A stretch of 64,000 nt of DNA from Cystobacter ferrugineus (GCF_001887355.1 NZ_MPIN01000024.1:21923-85922); one strand, 5' to 3'. Shown: positions 33,555-41,588, numbered from the stretch's first letter. Numbers and translations: made by a program. Notes: generated from the sequence alone by a model not told the origin.

Positions 33555-36279
33555 CGGCCATCGCCGGCTTCGGTCTGCGAGCGCTCAGCAGCCTCCGCCG
33601 ACCACGCTTCGGCATCCTTCCCTGCCGGCGGGCACCAGCCTGTTGCTTCAGGTCATCGATGACTCGGGCCACCCGGTTTCAGGTGCGGCCGTCTCCTCCC
33701 GGGAGGCGCTCTTCCCCGTCGACAGCACCGGCCACCTGCTCCTGGAGAATCTTCCGTCCGGGCGCTTCCTGGCCCGCGTGGACGCGCTCGGCTTCACGTC
33801 GGCCACGGCGGTGATGGAGTTGCAGAAGGGGACGCACGTGGGTGCGCAGGTGAAGCTGCTGCGGCTGCCCGACCCGCTTCCCTTCCAGGCCGAGGCGGGC
33901 GGCATCCTCGAGACGCCGCAGGTGCGCGTCACCCTTCCCGCGAGCGCCGTCGTGGATGCACTCGGCCAGCCCGTCACCGGCACCGTGAATGTCACCATCG
34001 CCCCGTTGGACCCCACGCGCCAGCTCGGCTCCATGCCGGGCCCGCTCGAGGGCACCTCCGCGGTGGATGGACAGCCGGTGCAGCTCGAGAGCTTCTTCAT
34101 GGCCGAGGTGGGCCTGTGGAGCAATGGCGCTCCCGTGCAGCTCGCGCCGGGGAAGTCCGCTACCCTGGAGTTCCTCCTGCCGGAGGCCCTGGCCAGCCAA
34201 TTCCATGAGGGGGATACCGTGCCCGCGTGGTGGTTCGACCTGGACGCGGGCCAGTGGCGCGAGGAGGGGCAGGGCACCGTCCAGCCCTCCTCGACCCAGC
34301 CGGGAAGGCTGGCCTGGGTCGCCCAGGTGAAGCACTTCACGTGGTGGAACTGCGACATGCCCTGGACGGACAAGAGCTGCGTCAATGTGCTCTTCGTGGA
34401 CGGCGCGGGAGCACCCGTCGCGGGCGCCGCGGTGAGGGCCGAGGGGCTCAGCTACTCGGGAGACAGCGGGATCTCATACACCGGCGCCGATGGCCGGGTC
34501 TGCGTCGAGATCAAGCGAGGCAACACGGCGAGAATCGTCGCGCTCCAGGGAACGCTCAGCTCGGATGGGGTGGCGGTGACGGGTTCGTCGACGGCGGCCG
34601 TCTGTGGTGGCAGCGGCCCCTGTACCGACGTCCGGCTCGTCGTGCGAGGCCCCGTCTGCGCGCCGGGTGCCTATCAGGCTTGCCCGTACACGGGGCCCGC
34701 TGGCACTGAGGGCCAGGGGTCGTGCCGGGCAGCCCGCCAGCGGTGCAACGTCTCGGGGGCGGAGTGGAGCGCCTGCGCGGGGCAGGTGTTGCCCACGGCC
34801 GAGAGCTGCCGGACTCCTTTCGATGATGACTGCGATGGGACGGTGAACGAGGGCTGCTCCTGTTCCGACCTGATGGGTCTGCCCTGCTATGGCGGCTCCT
34901 CGGGGACGCAGGGGGTGGGGGCCTGCCACGCGGGGACGGTGAGGTGCGACAGCTTCGGCAACGTCGTCTGTTTGGGGCAACAACTCCCAAGGCCGGAGAA
35001 CTGCTCGACGCTCGAGGATGAAGACTGCAATGGCAGGAGCGAGGGATGCGAGCCCGTGTCCCCATGGTTCTGGCAGCTGGACACGACCTGCTCCTCCACG
35101 TCGAAGCCGCTGGGCGTGGCCGTGGACCGCCAGGGCAACACGCTGACCCTGAACAGCCTCTCGGGCACCGTCACCCTCGGCGGCACCGCCTTCACGGGAG
35201 ACGAGGGCGATATGCTCCTGGTGAAGGTGGATGGGAAGGGTCACCCCACCTGGGCCCAACTGATCGACATCTACGCGCGCTCCGCCTACCTCGCCACGAA
35301 GGAGGGCCTCGCCGTGGACGCGGCGGGGAACGTGGTGGTGTCGGGGTCGTTTTCCGGAGACCTGAAGGTGGGAGGGATTTCGCTGGCCAATTACGCCCCT
35401 CCGAAGACCTTCGTGGTGAAGTTCGCTCCCGATGGCAGCCCGTTGTGGGCCCAGACCTTTGGTGGGGAGCTCGGCAGTGCGGCCGTGGCCACCGACGCCG
35501 CTGGCAACATCGCCCTCCTGGCCATTCCCAGCGGCAGCGGATTCTACGTGGCGAAGCTCGATGGGAACACGGGAGCGACTCTCTGGAGTCGGTTCTTCGT
35601 CGGCCCGGTGGCATTTGCCACCGCCATCGACATGGATGAGGAGGGCAACGTCCTGCTGGCGGCGGACATGTTCGCGGAGATCGACCTCGATGGAATCGTG
35701 CTCCGCCCTCCCGCGGCAGCGACGTTCGCGTTCGTCACGAAGTTCGACGGCGCCACGGGCAAGGCCCGCTGGGGCCGGGTCGTGGCAAGGGTATCGGGGG
35801 AGGGAGGCGTACCGCTGTACTTGAAGGCCGCCAGGGCCGGCAAGATATGGGTGCTCACACCGCAATCGGGAGGCACGCGGCTGGTCGCGCTCTCCTCGGA
35901 GGGCGAGGAACTCTGGGCTCGCGGCACCTCGGCGTACCTGGACTCCCTGCATCTGGGAACCGACGCCTCGGGCAATGCCCGGGTCTCCGGGGCGTTCTCG
36001 GGCAGTGTCGACCTGGGCGGTGGGAGCCGCGCGTCCAGCAACCCCGCCGCGTTCGTGGCCTGGTACGACCCGGCGGGCAATTACTTGAAGGACCGCGTCT
36101 ACCCCACGGCCGAGGGAGGTGGAGGGCACTCTGGGGGTGTTGGAACAGGCGTTGACCTCGAGGGAAGCGTGCTATTGGGAGGATGGTTCACCGGCGCCGC
36201 GAACTTCGGGCTGGGGCCGGTGAACGCGTGCTCCGACACCACCTTCGTGTTGAAGATGGAGCCCTCCTCTACGCCCTGA
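33493..36279 (+). CDS. Large surface-type protein: regulatory-like, Cys-rich and propeller domains; 5' end doubtful
   Basis: A 928-aa frame starting at GTG 33493. From about residue 45 there is a carboxypeptidase-regulatory-like beta sandwich (LLLQVIDDSGHPVSGAAVSS), then a long region with WFDLDAGQWREEGQG. Two Cys-rich MopE/Dickkopf-like blocks follow (about 395-515: FDDDCDGTVNEGCSC; LEDEDCNGRSEGC). The last 400 residues are propeller repeats (AVDAAGNVVVSGSFSGDLKV type, SBBP/NHL-like). This is a common layout of myxobacterial outer-surface lipoproteins. Here the first 40 residues have no signal peptide, so the true N-terminus may be lost or frameshifted. The protein may not reach the surface. 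Function unknown. Confidence 0.65.
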   Translation: MSGRRTLVPATSHGQGAAGHRGHRRLRSASAQQPPPTTLRHPSLPAGTSLLLQVIDDSGHPVSGAAVSSREALFPVDSTGHLLLENLPSGRFLARVDALGFTSATAVMELQKGTHVGAQVKLLRLPDPLPFQAEAGGILETPQVRVTLPASAVVDALGQPVTGTVNVTIAPLDPTRQLGSMPGPLEGTSAVDGQPVQLESFFMAEVGLWSNGAPVQLAPGKSATLEFLLPEALASQFHEGDTVPAWWFDLDAGQWREEGQGTVQPSSTQPGRLAWVAQVKHFTWWNCDMPWTDKSCVNVLFVDGAGAPVAGAAVRAEGLSYSGDSGISYTGADGRVCVEIKRGNTARIVALQGTLSSDGVAVTGSSTAAVCGGSGPCTDVRLVVRGPVCAPGAYQACPYTGPAGTEGQGSCRAARQRCNVSGAEWSACAGQVLPTAESCRTPFDDDCDGTVNEGCSCSDLMGLPCYGGSSGTQGVGACHAGTVRCDSFGNVVCLGQQLPRPENCSTLEDEDCNGRSEGCEPVSPWFWQLDTTCSSTSKPLGVAVDRQGNTLTLNSLSGTVTLGGTAFTGDEGDMLLVKVDGKGHPTWAQLIDIYARSAYLATKEGLAVDAAGNVVVSGSFSGDLKVGGISLANYAPPKTFVVKFAPDGSPLWAQTFGGELGSAAVATDAAGNIALLAIPSGSGFYVAKLDGNTGATLWSRFFVGPVAFATAIDMDEEGNVLLAADMFAEIDLDGIVLRPPAAATFAFVTKFDGATGKARWGRVVARVSGEGGVPLYLKAARAGKIWVLTPQSGGTRLVALSSEGEELWARGTSAYLDSLHLGTDASGNARVSGAFSGSVDLGGGSRASSNPAAFVAWYDPAGNYLKDRVYPTAEGGGGHSGGVGTGVDLEGSVLLGGWFTGAANFGLGPVNACSDTTFVLKMEPSSTP

Positions 36280-36407
36280 GCCCACGGGACCGGCGTCACG
36301 CCCGTCAGGAATGCGCGGGCGGACGCCACTTCACCTTCATCCTCAGGCCCTCGACGCCCGAGAAGGGTGTCAGCCGATGCGTAGGCGACGTGGTGTCGGA
36401 ACGAGTT

Positions 36408-36425
36408 TCGACCTTACCCATTTTT
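36408..36425 (-). repeat. 18-bp repeat, copy 1 (inverted relative to copy 2)
   Basis: On the minus strand this reads AAAAATGGGTAAGGTCGA, identical to 44734-44751 on the plus strand. Chance identity of this length is unlikely in a 64-kb window. Both copies lie in the accessory island. Confidence 0.6.
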
Positions 36426-36507
36426 TGGGGGCTTTGGGCACAAGTACGAGCGGTGAACTGGCAGTACGAATCTCCATCTGGATAACAACACCCAACACTG
36501 TAAGTGC

Positions 36508-36538
36508 ACAGAAGGACGTGCCTTCGCCGTCCTTCTGT
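36508..36538. repeat. 11-bp perfect stem-loop
   Basis: ACAGAAGGACG (36508-36518), 9-nt loop, CGTCCTTCTGT (36528-36538). There is no T-tract on either side. It lies between convergent genes, so it could stop or stabilise transcripts from both sides. Confidence 0.5.
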
Positions 36539-36659
36539 CACCCAGTTCGCTCATTACGCGCGCCTGGTGCTACTACCATTCGACGCTTGAAATCACGAAT
36601 CGGCGTAGCGCCATGTTGGTCATGGCGGCCAAGAATGCCCATACCAACTAAAGAACAGA

Positions 36660-37139
36660 TCAGTCGGTATACAGGCAATGCCCACCGTGAAGGTCTGGGC
36701 GGTTTGGTCCAACGTATATTCCACCATAGGGACAACTCTTGATGGTGGTGTAGAACGTGTAAAGAACCGTCCCATTCAACTCGCGCAGGCAAACACCGCC
36801 ATGAAGATCCGGCATGTTTGGCCCGGCGTAAACCCAGCCAGTGCCGCAGTTTTTGGTTAGAGTGTATCGCGAAGTGAGTATGCACTGCGGACCGGTGTAC
36901 AAGCACACGCCACCATGCTCCTCCGGTTTGTTCGGACCCACATAAACGCCATCATATCCGCAGTCTTTTGTTGTTGTGTGCTGCGATACAATGTCACAAG
37001 AGTTGCCGAGTGCTTGCTTTTGAGAAACAATCACATCGACCAATTCTGTTGGCCCATCCACCGATCCTGCGGGCTCCTCACCGCACGAACTGACTGTTAC
37101 AGCAAGCACACACAAACGCATTGCCTTGATCGCGGACAC
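36660..37139 (-). CDS. Three-repeat HGG-motif lipoprotein, unknown family
   Basis: A 159-aa lipoprotein (lipobox VSSC, then GEEPAGSVDG). After a ~30-residue linker come three ~35-residue repeats, each with the pattern (Y/H)T-x2-K-x-C-x4-(V/I)Y-x-GPN-x-P-x2-HGG-x-CL. Examples are GVYVGPNKPEEHGGVCLY, VYAGPNMPDLHGGVCL and IYVGPNRPDLHGGHCLY. Two Cys per repeat suggest a disulfide within each unit, and the conserved His-Gly-Gly could bind metal or sugar. The start is GTG 37139 with GGAGG 6 nt upstream. The gene is markedly AT-richer than its surroundings, a sign of acquisition. I know no family with this pattern. Confidence 0.7.
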   Translation of the reverse strand: MSAIKAMRLCVLAVTVSSCGEEPAGSVDGPTELVDVIVSQKQALGNSCDIVSQHTTTKDCGYDGVYVGPNKPEEHGGVCLYTGPQCILTSRYTLTKNCGTGWVYAGPNMPDLHGGVCLRELNGTVLYTFYTTIKSCPYGGIYVGPNRPDLHGGHCLYTD

Positions 37140-37402
37140 GTATCGCCTCCAATGCCAACGTGGACACCACAGCGATTGTCTTGTTGCTGTGGGTAAAATC
37201 GTATGCTTGCCTTAAACGAAGAAGGATGCATCACTCATTGTTAGCGTAGTGGGAGAATTTCTTCGCCACTGTTCTTTCTTTAACCTTGCGCAAGTTCCTT
37301 TGGGGCGGGGCGACACAGCGCCCCCCCCAGTTGGCTAGAGTTCTTCGGACTCACGAATCATTCAGGACTCCATCGCTCCGGTCGCCAAACGGGAGCGGTG
37401 CG

Positions 37403-37429
37403 GCGGACGCGCCTCTGTGGCGCGTCTGC
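37403..37429. terminator. GC-rich hairpin upstream of the DUF2381 gene
   Basis: GCGGACGCGCC, loop TCTGT, GGCGCGTCTGC: an 11-bp stem with one mismatch. No run of T follows, so the terminator role is a guess; a transcript-end or control hairpin is equally possible. Confidence 0.35.
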
Positions 37430-37459
37430 GGGCTGAGGGACAATATCCTACTGGCGAGC

Positions 37460-37477
37460 AGGGCAGTCGACTGCCCT
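37460..37477. promoter_or_regulatory. 18-bp perfect palindrome upstream of the DUF2381 operon
   Basis: AGGGCAGTCGACTGCCCT is fully self-complementary, with no spacer. It lies about 75 bp before the DUF2381 start, a position that fits an operator for a dimeric regulator. Confidence 0.5.
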
Positions 37478-37552
37478 AAGTAGCAGCCATGGTCGCTGCA
37501 CCTATCTGGTCTGTTTCAGCAGCACTGGCTACGTCATCTGCTAGGGTGGACC

Positions 37553-38455
37553 TTGGAGGTATCCACCCTGGCCCGACTTTTCCCGTGGCTACCGCTCGCG
37601 CTCCTGATGAGCGCCACCGCGGCAGCGCAGCCCCAGCCCCCCACCCGTGAGCGCCAGGAGCGGCGCGTCACCCTTCCCAGCAACCCCGAGGAGCCCGGGC
37701 CGGAGGTGCGCGTGGCCGCCGGCATCGCCACGTACCTGCGCTTCGACATGCCCGTGGACAGGGCCGCGGTGGAGGTGGAGGGACGCCCCGTCCGCTTCAA
37801 ATGGGTGGAGGCAGGAGACACCCTCATCGGCCTGGAGCCCTCGGTGGACTTGGGCGCCGAGGAGAAGCTGGTGGTGCGCGTGCGCTACCGGGACGGTGCC
37901 TCCCCGGCCCGGGCCACGCTCACGCTGGTGACGCGCCCCGGGGTGGTCGACAAAGAGGTGGAGGTGGTGCGCCGCCCGCGCACGCTGGAGGCGCTGGAGG
38001 CCGCGCTGGTGGAGAAGGAGGCGGAGCTCGCAGCGCTGAAGGCCCAGTGCGGGGTGGGTGGGCACGCCGGGCTCGTCTTCTCGGGGCAGCTCGACGTGGA
38101 CGGCGTACGGGCCCGGCGCCTCGAGGGTGAGCGTACAACCCCCCAGAATGGCTTGGAGTACATGGGAGGAGAGGCGTACCGCGCCGCCCGCTGGGCACTC
38201 GCCGTCGTCCGCTTGCGCAACCTGCCGGGGCAACCACCGTGGGTGCCCGGCACCGCGCGCCTCGCCCGAGAGGACGGCACCTCGGTGAAGGTGCTCTCCA
38301 TGGCCATGGACAAAGCGCAGCTCGCGCCTGGCGAGGAGGGCCTCGTGGCGGTGGAGACGGAGGCTCACCTCTGGAAAGCGAAGGACGTTCTCCGCCTCGA
38401 GTTGGTGGACAAGAGCGGCCACCGGCACCTCTCCATTCCCAACGTGAAGCAGTAG
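37553..38455 (+). CDS. DUF2381 (TIGR02268) family secreted protein
   Basis: A 300-aa protein of the myxobacterial paralogous family TIGR02268/DUF2381: signal peptide LFPWLPLALLMSATAAAQ, then RRVTLPSNPEEPGPEVRVAAGIATYLRFD and a coiled-coil stretch EALEAALVEKEAELAALKAQ before the C-terminal beta domain. Members are only known from myxobacteria and occur in many copies, often beside a kinase, as here. The frame opens at TTG 37553, but a CTG at 37568 with GGAGG 8 nt upstream is a better-spaced start. The kinase follows 12 nt after its stop. The role is unknown; export suggests an envelope partner of the kinase. Confidence 0.85.
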   Translation: MEVSTLARLFPWLPLALLMSATAAAQPQPPTRERQERRVTLPSNPEEPGPEVRVAAGIATYLRFDMPVDRAAVEVEGRPVRFKWVEAGDTLIGLEPSVDLGAEEKLVVRVRYRDGASPARATLTLVTRPGVVDKEVEVVRRPRTLEALEAALVEKEAELAALKAQCGVGGHAGLVFSGQLDVDGVRARRLEGERTTPQNGLEYMGGEAYRAARWALAVVRLRNLPGQPPWVPGTARLAREDGTSVKVLSMAMDKAQLAPGEEGLVAVETEAHLWKAKDVLRLELVDKSGHRHLSIPNVKQ

Positions 38456-38467
38456 GAGCGGCGACCC

Positions 38468-39835
38468 ATGACGACGCATGCTCTGCACCCGGACCAGCTC
38501 AAGCCCGGCGACATGGTGGGGCCCTGGCTCATCACCCAGGTGCTGGGCCGCGGCGGCTCCTCGCGCGTCTTCAAGGTGGAGCGCGACGGCCAGCCCTACT
38601 CCATGAAGGTGGCGCTCCACCCCCTCTCCGACTCCCGGGCGCACCTCTTCGAGGACAAGTACCCGGAAGAGGCGTACGTGGAGGACAAGAACGCCTACCG
38701 TCGGCTGGCGCGCGAGGCTGCGGCGCTTTTCACCTATTCCTCCCACCCCAACCTCTTGCGAGTGTACGGGGTGGACTTCTGGCCCAGCCCCAGCACGGGC
38801 TACCCCTTCCTCGTCACGGACTACGTGGACGGGGACACCTGGCATGAGTGGCGCTGGCGCACGCCTCCTCACGCCCTTCGGCTGGCGCGCACCTTCGGCG
38901 AAGTGGTGCGCACCGTGGGTGCGCTGCACGCGCGCGGCGTCTACCACCGGGACTTGAAGGCGGAGAACATCCTCATCCGCCGCGCGGATGGCCGCCCCTT
39001 CCTCATCGACTTCGGCACCGCGCGCCTGCCCGGCGCTCTCACTCAAACCATGGGCCTGCCCGAGGGCGTGCTGCACCTGGTGCCGCCGGAGTTGCTCGCC
39101 TACGCCCGTAGCTAGGCATGGGAAAAGGGGAAGCCCTTCCGGGGAGGCGCGAGTGCGGACCTGTACGCCCTGGGGGTGCTGCTCTACCAGGCCCTCACGG
39201 ACTTGCACCCCTTCAACCCGGAGTTGCCGGACAAGGAGCTGGTGGCGGCCATCGCCACCGTCCCTCCCATGGCCCCCCACCTCCTCAACCCCCTGGCGCC
39301 GCGCTCCTTGAGCGACATCGCCATGAAGCTGCTGGAGAAGCGACCCGAGGATCGCTACCCCAACACCGAAGCGCTGCTCCAGGCGTTGGAGGAGGCTGCC
39401 GAGAAGGGGAGTTCGTCCCCCGCCTGGAAGGTGCCGCTCTTCCCCGCCGAGGAGGGCCTGGATGAGGCGGAAGAGGGCCTGGAGGAGCCACCGCCCCAGG
39501 AGGAAGAAGAAAGGGAGCCTTCGCCGGGGTGGCCGGAGCCGGAGCCCGAGGGACCGCAAGAGGTACAGCCGCTTGCCGAGGAGCGAGAGCCGCAGCCGCA
39601 AGCCGCAAGCGAGGCTCAGGGCGCGCCCCCGCCTTCACCCGAGGAGTCGGCACGGCAGGAGCCTCCCGCCGCAGCCATCCCTCCGCGCCGCGCCTGGAGG
39701 TCCCGGCTCCTCTTCGGAATGGTGGGCCTGGGCGTGCTCGGCCTTGCCTTGGGGGTGGTGCTCTCCTCCACACTCGCGCCCCCGCCCGCGGCGCTGCCGC
39801 CCGGGCCTGGCCGCTCCGCGAAAGGAAGTCCGCCC
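38468..39835 (+). pseudogene. Membrane serine/threonine kinase interrupted by an in-frame TAG
   Basis: Residues 1-215 form a kinase N-lobe and catalytic loop with intact key sites: GRGGSSRVF P-loop, Lys47 (YSMKVAL), HRDLKAEN (His160-Asp162) and DFG (181-183). At 39113-39115 a TAG stop falls after LLAYARS. The same frame then continues without a gap into C-lobe sequence (AWEKGKPFRGGASADLYALG, VLLYQALTDLHPFNPEL), a Pro/Glu-rich linker and one membrane helix (FGMVGLGVLGLALGVVL). A single base change such as GAG to TAG explains it. The gene therefore makes only a truncated domain unless the stop is read through. It also lacks a stop before the downstream lipoprotein. Confidence 0.8.
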
Positions 39836-40357
39836 ATGTCCACCTCTCCTCGCTCCTCCTCCTCGAGTCTCCTCGCCGCCTGGTTGTGCGCCACCGCCGG
39901 GTTGGGGTGTCCCGCCGTTCAGGTGAAGCCCCCGGAGCCCGCTGACTGCCCCCAGCAGGCCACCGAGGCGATGGAGGCGTTGGAGCTCCGGACGGCCAGT
40001 CCGCTGGAGGCGATCATCGACATCAACCAGCCCGGGCGATTCGGTGAGGAAGGCGTCTACCAGGACGGCCCCATCACCAGCCGCATTACCCGGGGAGACG
40101 GCAACCTTCCGGAGGGGACATTGCTCCACGGCCAGCTCTGGACGGGCTCCGGCATCGACGAGGACTGGGGGGAGAGAAAGCGGCCGGCCGTCATGGGCCG
40201 ATACACCCAGGCCGTGCTACCGGATGGCCGGAAGTACCCGGTGTGCATCGTGCTGGGCGACCGAGACGGGCGTATCGCCGTATGGGAGGGCTCCAAGCCA
40301 GGAGCCTTCCTCCTCAGCCGGAACGTGCCGGTGAGCGCCGTCTGGCGTTGGCCCTAA
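39836..40357 (+). CDS. Lipoprotein downstream of, and in frame with, the kinase
   Basis: A 173-aa protein starting at ATG 39836, with AAGGAAG 8 nt upstream. It has its own signal and lipobox (LCATAGLGC, Cys28). The rest is a small beta-rich domain with GRDGRIAVWEGSKPGAFLL and AVLPDGRKYPVCIVLGD. The kinase frame runs straight into this gene without a stop. The export signal in the middle makes separate translation more likely than a true fusion. I know it only as a hypothetical protein of DUF2381/kinase operons. Third gene of the operon that starts at 37553. Confidence 0.65.
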   Translation: MSTSPRSSSSSLLAAWLCATAGLGCPAVQVKPPEPADCPQQATEAMEALELRTASPLEAIIDINQPGRFGEEGVYQDGPITSRITRGDGNLPEGTLLHGQLWTGSGIDEDWGERKRPAVMGRYTQAVLPDGRKYPVCIVLGDRDGRIAVWEGSKPGAFLLSRNVPVSAVWRWP

Positions 40358-40469
40358 AAGGCATAACACAAATGTACTGCCGGGCAGTGCCCTTTCGGAA
40401 CAAGCGGTTTTTTCAGGCACTTTCCCAGGTTTCAGGTTGTTGACAACCGCCTGGGCTGAAGCCTTAATG

Positions 40470-40495
40470 AAAAAAGGGCCAGGTTTCCCTGGCCC
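40470..40495 (-). terminator. Intrinsic terminator of small RNA 1
   Basis: Minus strand: GGGCCAGG, loop GAAA, CCTGGCCC, then TTTTTT (positions 40475-40470). An 8-bp perfect stem, stable tetraloop and six Us make this a canonical rho-independent terminator. Confidence 0.9.
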
Positions 40496-40562
40496 CGGCA
40501 AATTGGGATTGAGACTCCCGATCTGCTCGACATACCCCCGTGGCGACGGAGGCATGACAGTG
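40470..40562 (-). ncRNA. Candidate small RNA 1 (~93 nt)
   Basis: The minus strand has a textbook promoter (40570-40598) whose start point falls at about 40562, and a strong intrinsic terminator at 40470-40495. The RNA between would be about 93 nt with at least one more short stem (GGGA...TCCC near 40505-40520). An ATG lies 7 nt from the 5' end, but the frame has no ribosome site and would run through the terminator. It stands between the kinase operon and a small plus-strand gene. No known RNA family is recognised. Confidence 0.55.
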
Positions 40563-40569
40563 CACTTTG

Positions 40570-40598
40570 CTTATATAGCAAGGGTCGTGGTCCGTCAA
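40570..40598 (-). promoter_or_regulatory. Sigma-70 promoter of small RNA 1
   Basis: Minus strand: -35 TTGACG (40593-40598), 17-bp spacer, -10 TATAAG (40570-40575). Five of six bases match consensus in the -35 box and the spacing is ideal. There is no coding gene immediately downstream. Confidence 0.7.
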
Positions 40599-40626
40599 AC
40601 GGGGATGCCCATGAAAGGCACTCCAA

Positions 40627-40884
40627 GTGAAGTGGACCACCCTTGAAGACGAACTCCTCGAAGAAGAGATCCTCGGGACTCAACCAGCAGAGGTCCCGCT
40701 CCAGCCACATGTGAGTCGTTACTACGTCCCTTTGCCTCGGGGCAGGGAGGGCGAAGAGCTCAGACGGCGCTTTGAGGACAGGTTTGTCCATCTGGACATG
40801 CGCACCGGGAAGGTCTCGGATTCGCCGACGGTTCCTGGTGACGACGAGACTCGTAGTAGCGACCCGGCGACTGATTACCCCTAG
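40627..40884 (+). CDS. Small acidic protein of unknown function
   Basis: An 85-aa frame from GTG 40627 (AAGG 9 nt upstream), followed 37 nt later by a very strong terminator, which supports it as a real transcribed gene. The start is acidic (LEDELLEEEILG), then PHVSRYYVPLPRGREGEELR and a loop-rich tail. No family recognised. It lies in the accessory island between small RNA 1 and a zinc-ribbon protein gene. Confidence 0.5.
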   Translation: MKWTTLEDELLEEEILGTQPAEVPLQPHVSRYYVPLPRGREGEELRRRFEDRFVHLDMRTGKVSDSPTVPGDDETRSSDPATDYP

Positions 40885-40920
40885 CTTTAGGCTAGCGCTC
40901 AGGCGCCCTGAGTAGTCGGT

Positions 40921-40963
40921 GAGGACCGCCGCGGTAGAGCGACGCGGCGGTCCTCATTTTTTT
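40921..40963 (+). terminator. Strong intrinsic terminator
   Basis: GAGGACCGCCGCG (40921-40933), 9-nt loop, CGCGGCGGTCCTC (40943-40955), then ATTTTTTT. The 13-bp perfect stem with seven Ts closes the small acidic gene and faces the convergent zinc-ribbon gene. Confidence 0.95.
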
Positions 40964-40981
40964 GGGACTCGCTCGAAGGGC

Positions 40982-41527
40982 CTACGGGCCGACGAGCTCG
41001 CAGTCTCGTACGAGCACATCCATCATCAGCCCCGCGACGCGGCCGCGGATGGTGACGCGCGCCCCCTTGGAGAGAGAGGCCGCCTTCGCCGCCTGGGCTT
41101 TCCCGAGGGCGCACTGCACCCGGACGGCTTCGAACATGGCTCCATCGCTGAGCACCAGGTAGGCGTCGTTGAGCATGTCCTTCCTGATGTCGGTGACGGT
41201 GCCCGTCGTCTGAATGACGTGCCCCTTGAAGGTGCCGTCCGCGCGGAGCTCGTTGTCGCGGTACTCCCCGAGGAGCGTGCGGATCTCCACCGTCCGCGCC
41301 GGCCCCGACGAAGCGGAGCTCGTCGCCGTGGCGCCACCGCCCTTGAGTGCCGACACCAGCCCGCCGAGGAGGCAGGTGCCGAAGCAGAGCAGCCCCAGGC
41401 CCCCGAAAATGAGGGCCAGCACCTTGCCTGTGGACATGCCGCGCGGGCGTGGTGTCCCGCATTTCGGACAGGCCACCGCGTCGGTGGCCACCTCAGTACC
41501 GCACTGCTTGCACTTCACCAGCGCCAT
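40982..41527 (-). CDS. Zinc-ribbon membrane protein with OB-fold (tRNA_anti-like) domain
   Basis: A 181-aa protein. It starts with a zinc ribbon, CKQCGTEVATDAVACPKCG (two CxxC pairs), followed by a membrane helix (LALIFGGLGLLCFGTCLLGG) and a Gly/Ser linker. The C-terminal ~110 residues (LLGEYRDNELRADGTFKGHV, TGTVTDIRKD, GARVTIRGRVAGLMMDVLVR) match the tRNA_anti-like OB fold seen in many unknown bacterial proteins. The ATG at 41527 has GGAG 8 nt upstream. It is divergent from an XRE regulator across an 11-bp inverted repeat, which suggests control by it. Confidence 0.75.
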   Translation of the reverse strand: MALVKCKQCGTEVATDAVACPKCGTPRPRGMSTGKVLALIFGGLGLLCFGTCLLGGLVSALKGGGATATSSASSGPARTVEIRTLLGEYRDNELRADGTFKGHVIQTTGTVTDIRKDMLNDAYLVLSDGAMFEAVRVQCALGKAQAAKAASLSKGARVTIRGRVAGLMMDVLVRDCELVGP

Positions 41528-41556
41528 GTCCGCTCTCCCGGGACGGAACGTCCACA

Positions 41557-41588
41557 CACGACGCTAGAGACACGTCGCTAGCGTCGTG
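41557..41588. promoter_or_regulatory. 11-bp inverted repeat operator
   Basis: CACGACGCTAG (41557-41567), 10-bp spacer, CTAGCGTCGTG (41578-41588), perfect. It sits between the divergent starts of the zinc-ribbon gene (41527) and the XRE gene (41626), an ideal place for autoregulation by the XRE protein. Confidence 0.7.

Larger units (their letters stand above)
36280..36659. other. AT-richer intergenic start of the accessory island
   Basis: 380 bp between convergent genes. It contains the 18-bp repeat shared with 44734-44751 and a strong hairpin at 36508-36538. A minus-strand frame with a Cys-rich stretch (CTYSVGCCYPDGDSYC) is visible but has no ribosome site and no upstream part. I do not call a gene. 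Confidence 0.4.
37140..37552. other. Divergent intergenic region rich in inverted repeats
   Basis: 413 bp, AT-rich on the left and GC-rich on the right, with no supported gene. It holds three inverted repeats: GGGGCG/CGCCCC (37307-37324), GCGGACGCGCC/GGCGCGTCTGC (37403-37429, one mismatch) and the 18-bp palindrome at 37460-37477. These separate the repeat lipoprotein from the DUF2381 operon. Confidence 0.5.

Noticed and set aside
40217..40555. 112-aa minus-strand frame starting inside small RNA 1
   Set aside because: No ribosome site, passes through a canonical terminator, and overlaps the lipoprotein gene.
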